Shown here piece by piece: positions 6,077 through 7,438 of a stretch of 7,438 bases of DNA (the stretch's first letter is position 1; each line of letters starts with the position of its first letter). The notes below the pieces were generated by a model. That model was not told where the DNA came from. It did not search any database and was given only the letters and a program-made list of their open reading frames with translations. Origin of the DNA: Bacteroidales bacterium (lineage in GTDB: Bacteria > Bacteroidota > Bacteroidia > Bacteroidales > UBA10428); contig DAOUOU010000139.1 of the NCBI GenBank assembly GCA_030626465.1, positions 1 to 7,438 on the forward strand, in the 5' to 3' direction. The translations under genes were made by a program, and so were the position numbers.

Positions 6077-7438
6077 TTATTCGAACTCATCAAGAATTCG
6101 AATTTTACCTTTCAATTGCTCTATTTTTCTTTTGGCGTTCTCAATTTTATTGTTCACATCCGTGATCATTGATTCAGCATTTTCAGAATCAGCAAAAAAT
6201 CCTATGTTGTTTTCCCAGAGTGAAATATCGTTCTCAAGTTGTTTCAGTTTGTTAAAACATTTCTCACGTTCTATCCGCATCCTACTCTGCGAGTTTGGTT
6301 TACCTGCAATGTTCTCAATACGGCTACGAAATTTAAGGAGAACCTTTTTATTATCATCCAGCTTTAGCTGGTCAAATTTTGAATTAATCGCCTGCCTATA
6401 CCTCTCCTGAATATCATTCTTGTTCTTTAAAGGAACATAGCCAATTTCTGACCAGTTGCGTTGAAATACTTTCAAATAGTCAAGGTTCTTCTCTACATCA
6501 TTTGATGGCTCAAAGTCTTCAATTTCTTTGATCAGACTGTTTTTCTTTTCAAGATTATCCTCGTACCTTGTATCTATCTGTGAATAAAATTGTGATTTGC
6601 TATTAAAGAATGTATCACAAGCTGCTCTGAATCGTTTCCAGATTTTATCCGATTGTTTAATAGGTACTGGTCCTATCTCTTTCCACTTCTTTTGAAGGGA
6701 AATCAATTCATCAGTAGTCTTCTTCCAGTCAGTACTGTTTTGAAGTCCTTCGGCCTGCATACATAATTCGGTTTTCAGCTGCAGATTGTTCTGTTGCTCC
6801 TCACGGTTCTGTGAATAGTATTCACGCTTTTTTTCAAAGAACTCATCGCATGCTTTGCGGAATCTTTCATAAACCTGTGTATTATATTTCTTTGGGGCAA
6901 AACCTATTGTTTTCCATACCTTCTGTAGCTCCACCAGTTGCTTAGATCTCACATCCCAATCTTTATGATTCCTTAATTCGTATGTAGCTATTTCTTCTGC
7001 TTTTTCGCAAAGCAGGAGTTTCTCCTCATAATTCTTCTTTTGCTCTTGCTTGAGATTAACAAAATATTCCTGGTGTTTTCGGTTAATTTTAGATGTAGCT
7101 TCTTTGAATCGCTCCCAGATTTCAGATCGTTTATCAATAGGTGCCGGTCCAATTTCACGCCACTGGTCATGAAGCTTTTGCAAACGACGAAATGCTTCGA
7201 CAACGGAAGGTTCCAACAGAAGTTCTTCGGCAGTTTCACATAAACTTATCTTAGCTTCGAGATTTTTCTTCAGATCCAGATCACGAAGCTCTTTATTGAT
7301 TTTAATATAGTCGTAAAAAGCCTCAACCTGGTAATGGTAAGATTCCCATAAATCTTTTAAGTTTTGCTGTGGAACCGGACCTATTTCACGCCACCGATTT
7401 TGTAACTCCCGAAAATCATGAAATGTTTTATTCAATGA
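6077..7438 (-). CDS. DUF349 repeat protein, N-terminus outside window
   Basis: Function unknown. The visible 453 residues (counted from the first full codon, TCA at 7436-7438) consist of five DUF349 repeats followed by a C-terminal coiled coil. Each repeat carries a W-x-x-I-G core: Trp16, Trp93, Trp175, Trp252 and Trp329, spaced 77, 82, 77 and 77. After each core comes a charged helical stretch of the RFRxAxDxFF type. A Cys in LCExAEE recurs at 67, 144 and 226. The last repeat is more diverged, and residues about 385-453 are Glu/Lys-rich heptad-like sequence (LKQLENDISLW, IENAKRKIEQLKGKIRIL). No signal peptide or membrane segment is visible, suggesting a soluble, elongated, all-helical protein. 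The frame is open to the window edge. A TTG at 7433-7435 is in frame but falls inside a repeat, so it is not the start. Bacteroidota homologues are commonly longer than 600 residues, so 150 or more residues may be missing. The TAA stop (6077-6079) abuts the palindromic element. Confidence 0.9.
   Translation of the reverse strand, partial: SLNKTFHDFRELQNRWREIGPVPQQNLKDLWESYHYQVEAFYDYIKINKELRDLDLKKNLEAKISLCETAEELLLEPSVVEAFRRLQKLHDQWREIGPAPIDKRSEIWERFKEATSKINRKHQEYFVNLKQEQKKNYEEKLLLCEKAEEIATYELRNHKDWDVRSKQLVELQKVWKTIGFAPKKYNTQVYERFRKACDEFFEKKREYYSQNREEQQNNLQLKTELCMQAEGLQNSTDWKKTTDELISLQKKWKEIGPVPIKQSDKIWKRFRAACDTFFNSKSQFYSQIDTRYEDNLEKKNSLIKEIEDFEPSNDVEKNLDYLKVFQRNWSEIGYVPLKNKNDIQERYRQAINSKFDQLKLDDNKKVLLKFRSRIENIAGKPNSQSRMRIEREKCFNKLKQLENDISLWENNIGFFADSENAESMITDVNNKIENAKRKIEQLKGKIRILDEFE

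Noticed and set aside
7433..7435. TTG as the start of the DUF349 protein
   Set aside because: The frame stays open to the window edge, and this codon lies within a repeat, just upstream of its W-x-x-I-G core. The gene begins outside the window.

Overview
The window is an ordinary stretch of core chromosome from a member of the Bacteroidota, probably Bacteroidales or a relative. The evidence is the pyrG-yidC gene pair, a 635-residue YidC with a large periplasmic domain, Bacteroidota-type sequence in LysA and CTP synthase, AT-rich DNA, weak or absent Shine-Dalgarno sites, and a good match to the Bacteroidota promoter (TTG, 19 bp, TAnnTTTG) in front of lysA. All five genes lie on the minus strand, so transcription runs from high to low coordinates.

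Layout in the direction of transcription: (1) 7438-6077, the C-terminal part of a protein built from DUF349 repeats, function unknown, with its start outside the window. (2) 6076-5757, a 320-bp gap holding a 179-bp imperfect palindrome with perfect 15-bp terminal inverted repeats, then a terminator-like hairpin, then a possible pyrG promoter. (3) 5756-4155, pyrG (CTP synthase), followed after 27 bp by yidC (4127-2220, membrane protein insertase); the spacer is a near-duplicate of the 3' end of pyrG. (4) 2219-2108, a rho-independent terminator for pyrG-yidC whose 3' stem arm also carries the -33 element of the lysA promoter. (5) 2107-875, lysA (diaminopimelate decarboxylase), followed after 14 bp by a D-2-hydroxyacid dehydrogenase gene (860-1) that is cut by the window edge just before its catalytic histidine.

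The genes serve separate housekeeping jobs: CTP synthesis, insertion of inner-membrane proteins, the last step of lysine synthesis, and 2-keto/2-hydroxyacid reduction. I see two likely transcription units (pyrG-yidC and lysA-dehydrogenase) plus the end of a third (DUF349). There is no defence system, CRISPR array, tRNA, rRNA or recognisable transposase. The only part not explained by known families is the palindromic element at 5898-6076. It resembles a non-coding miniature inverted-repeat or ERIC-like element and could fold end to end into one RNA rod. Whether it is repeated elsewhere in the genome cannot be judged from one copy.
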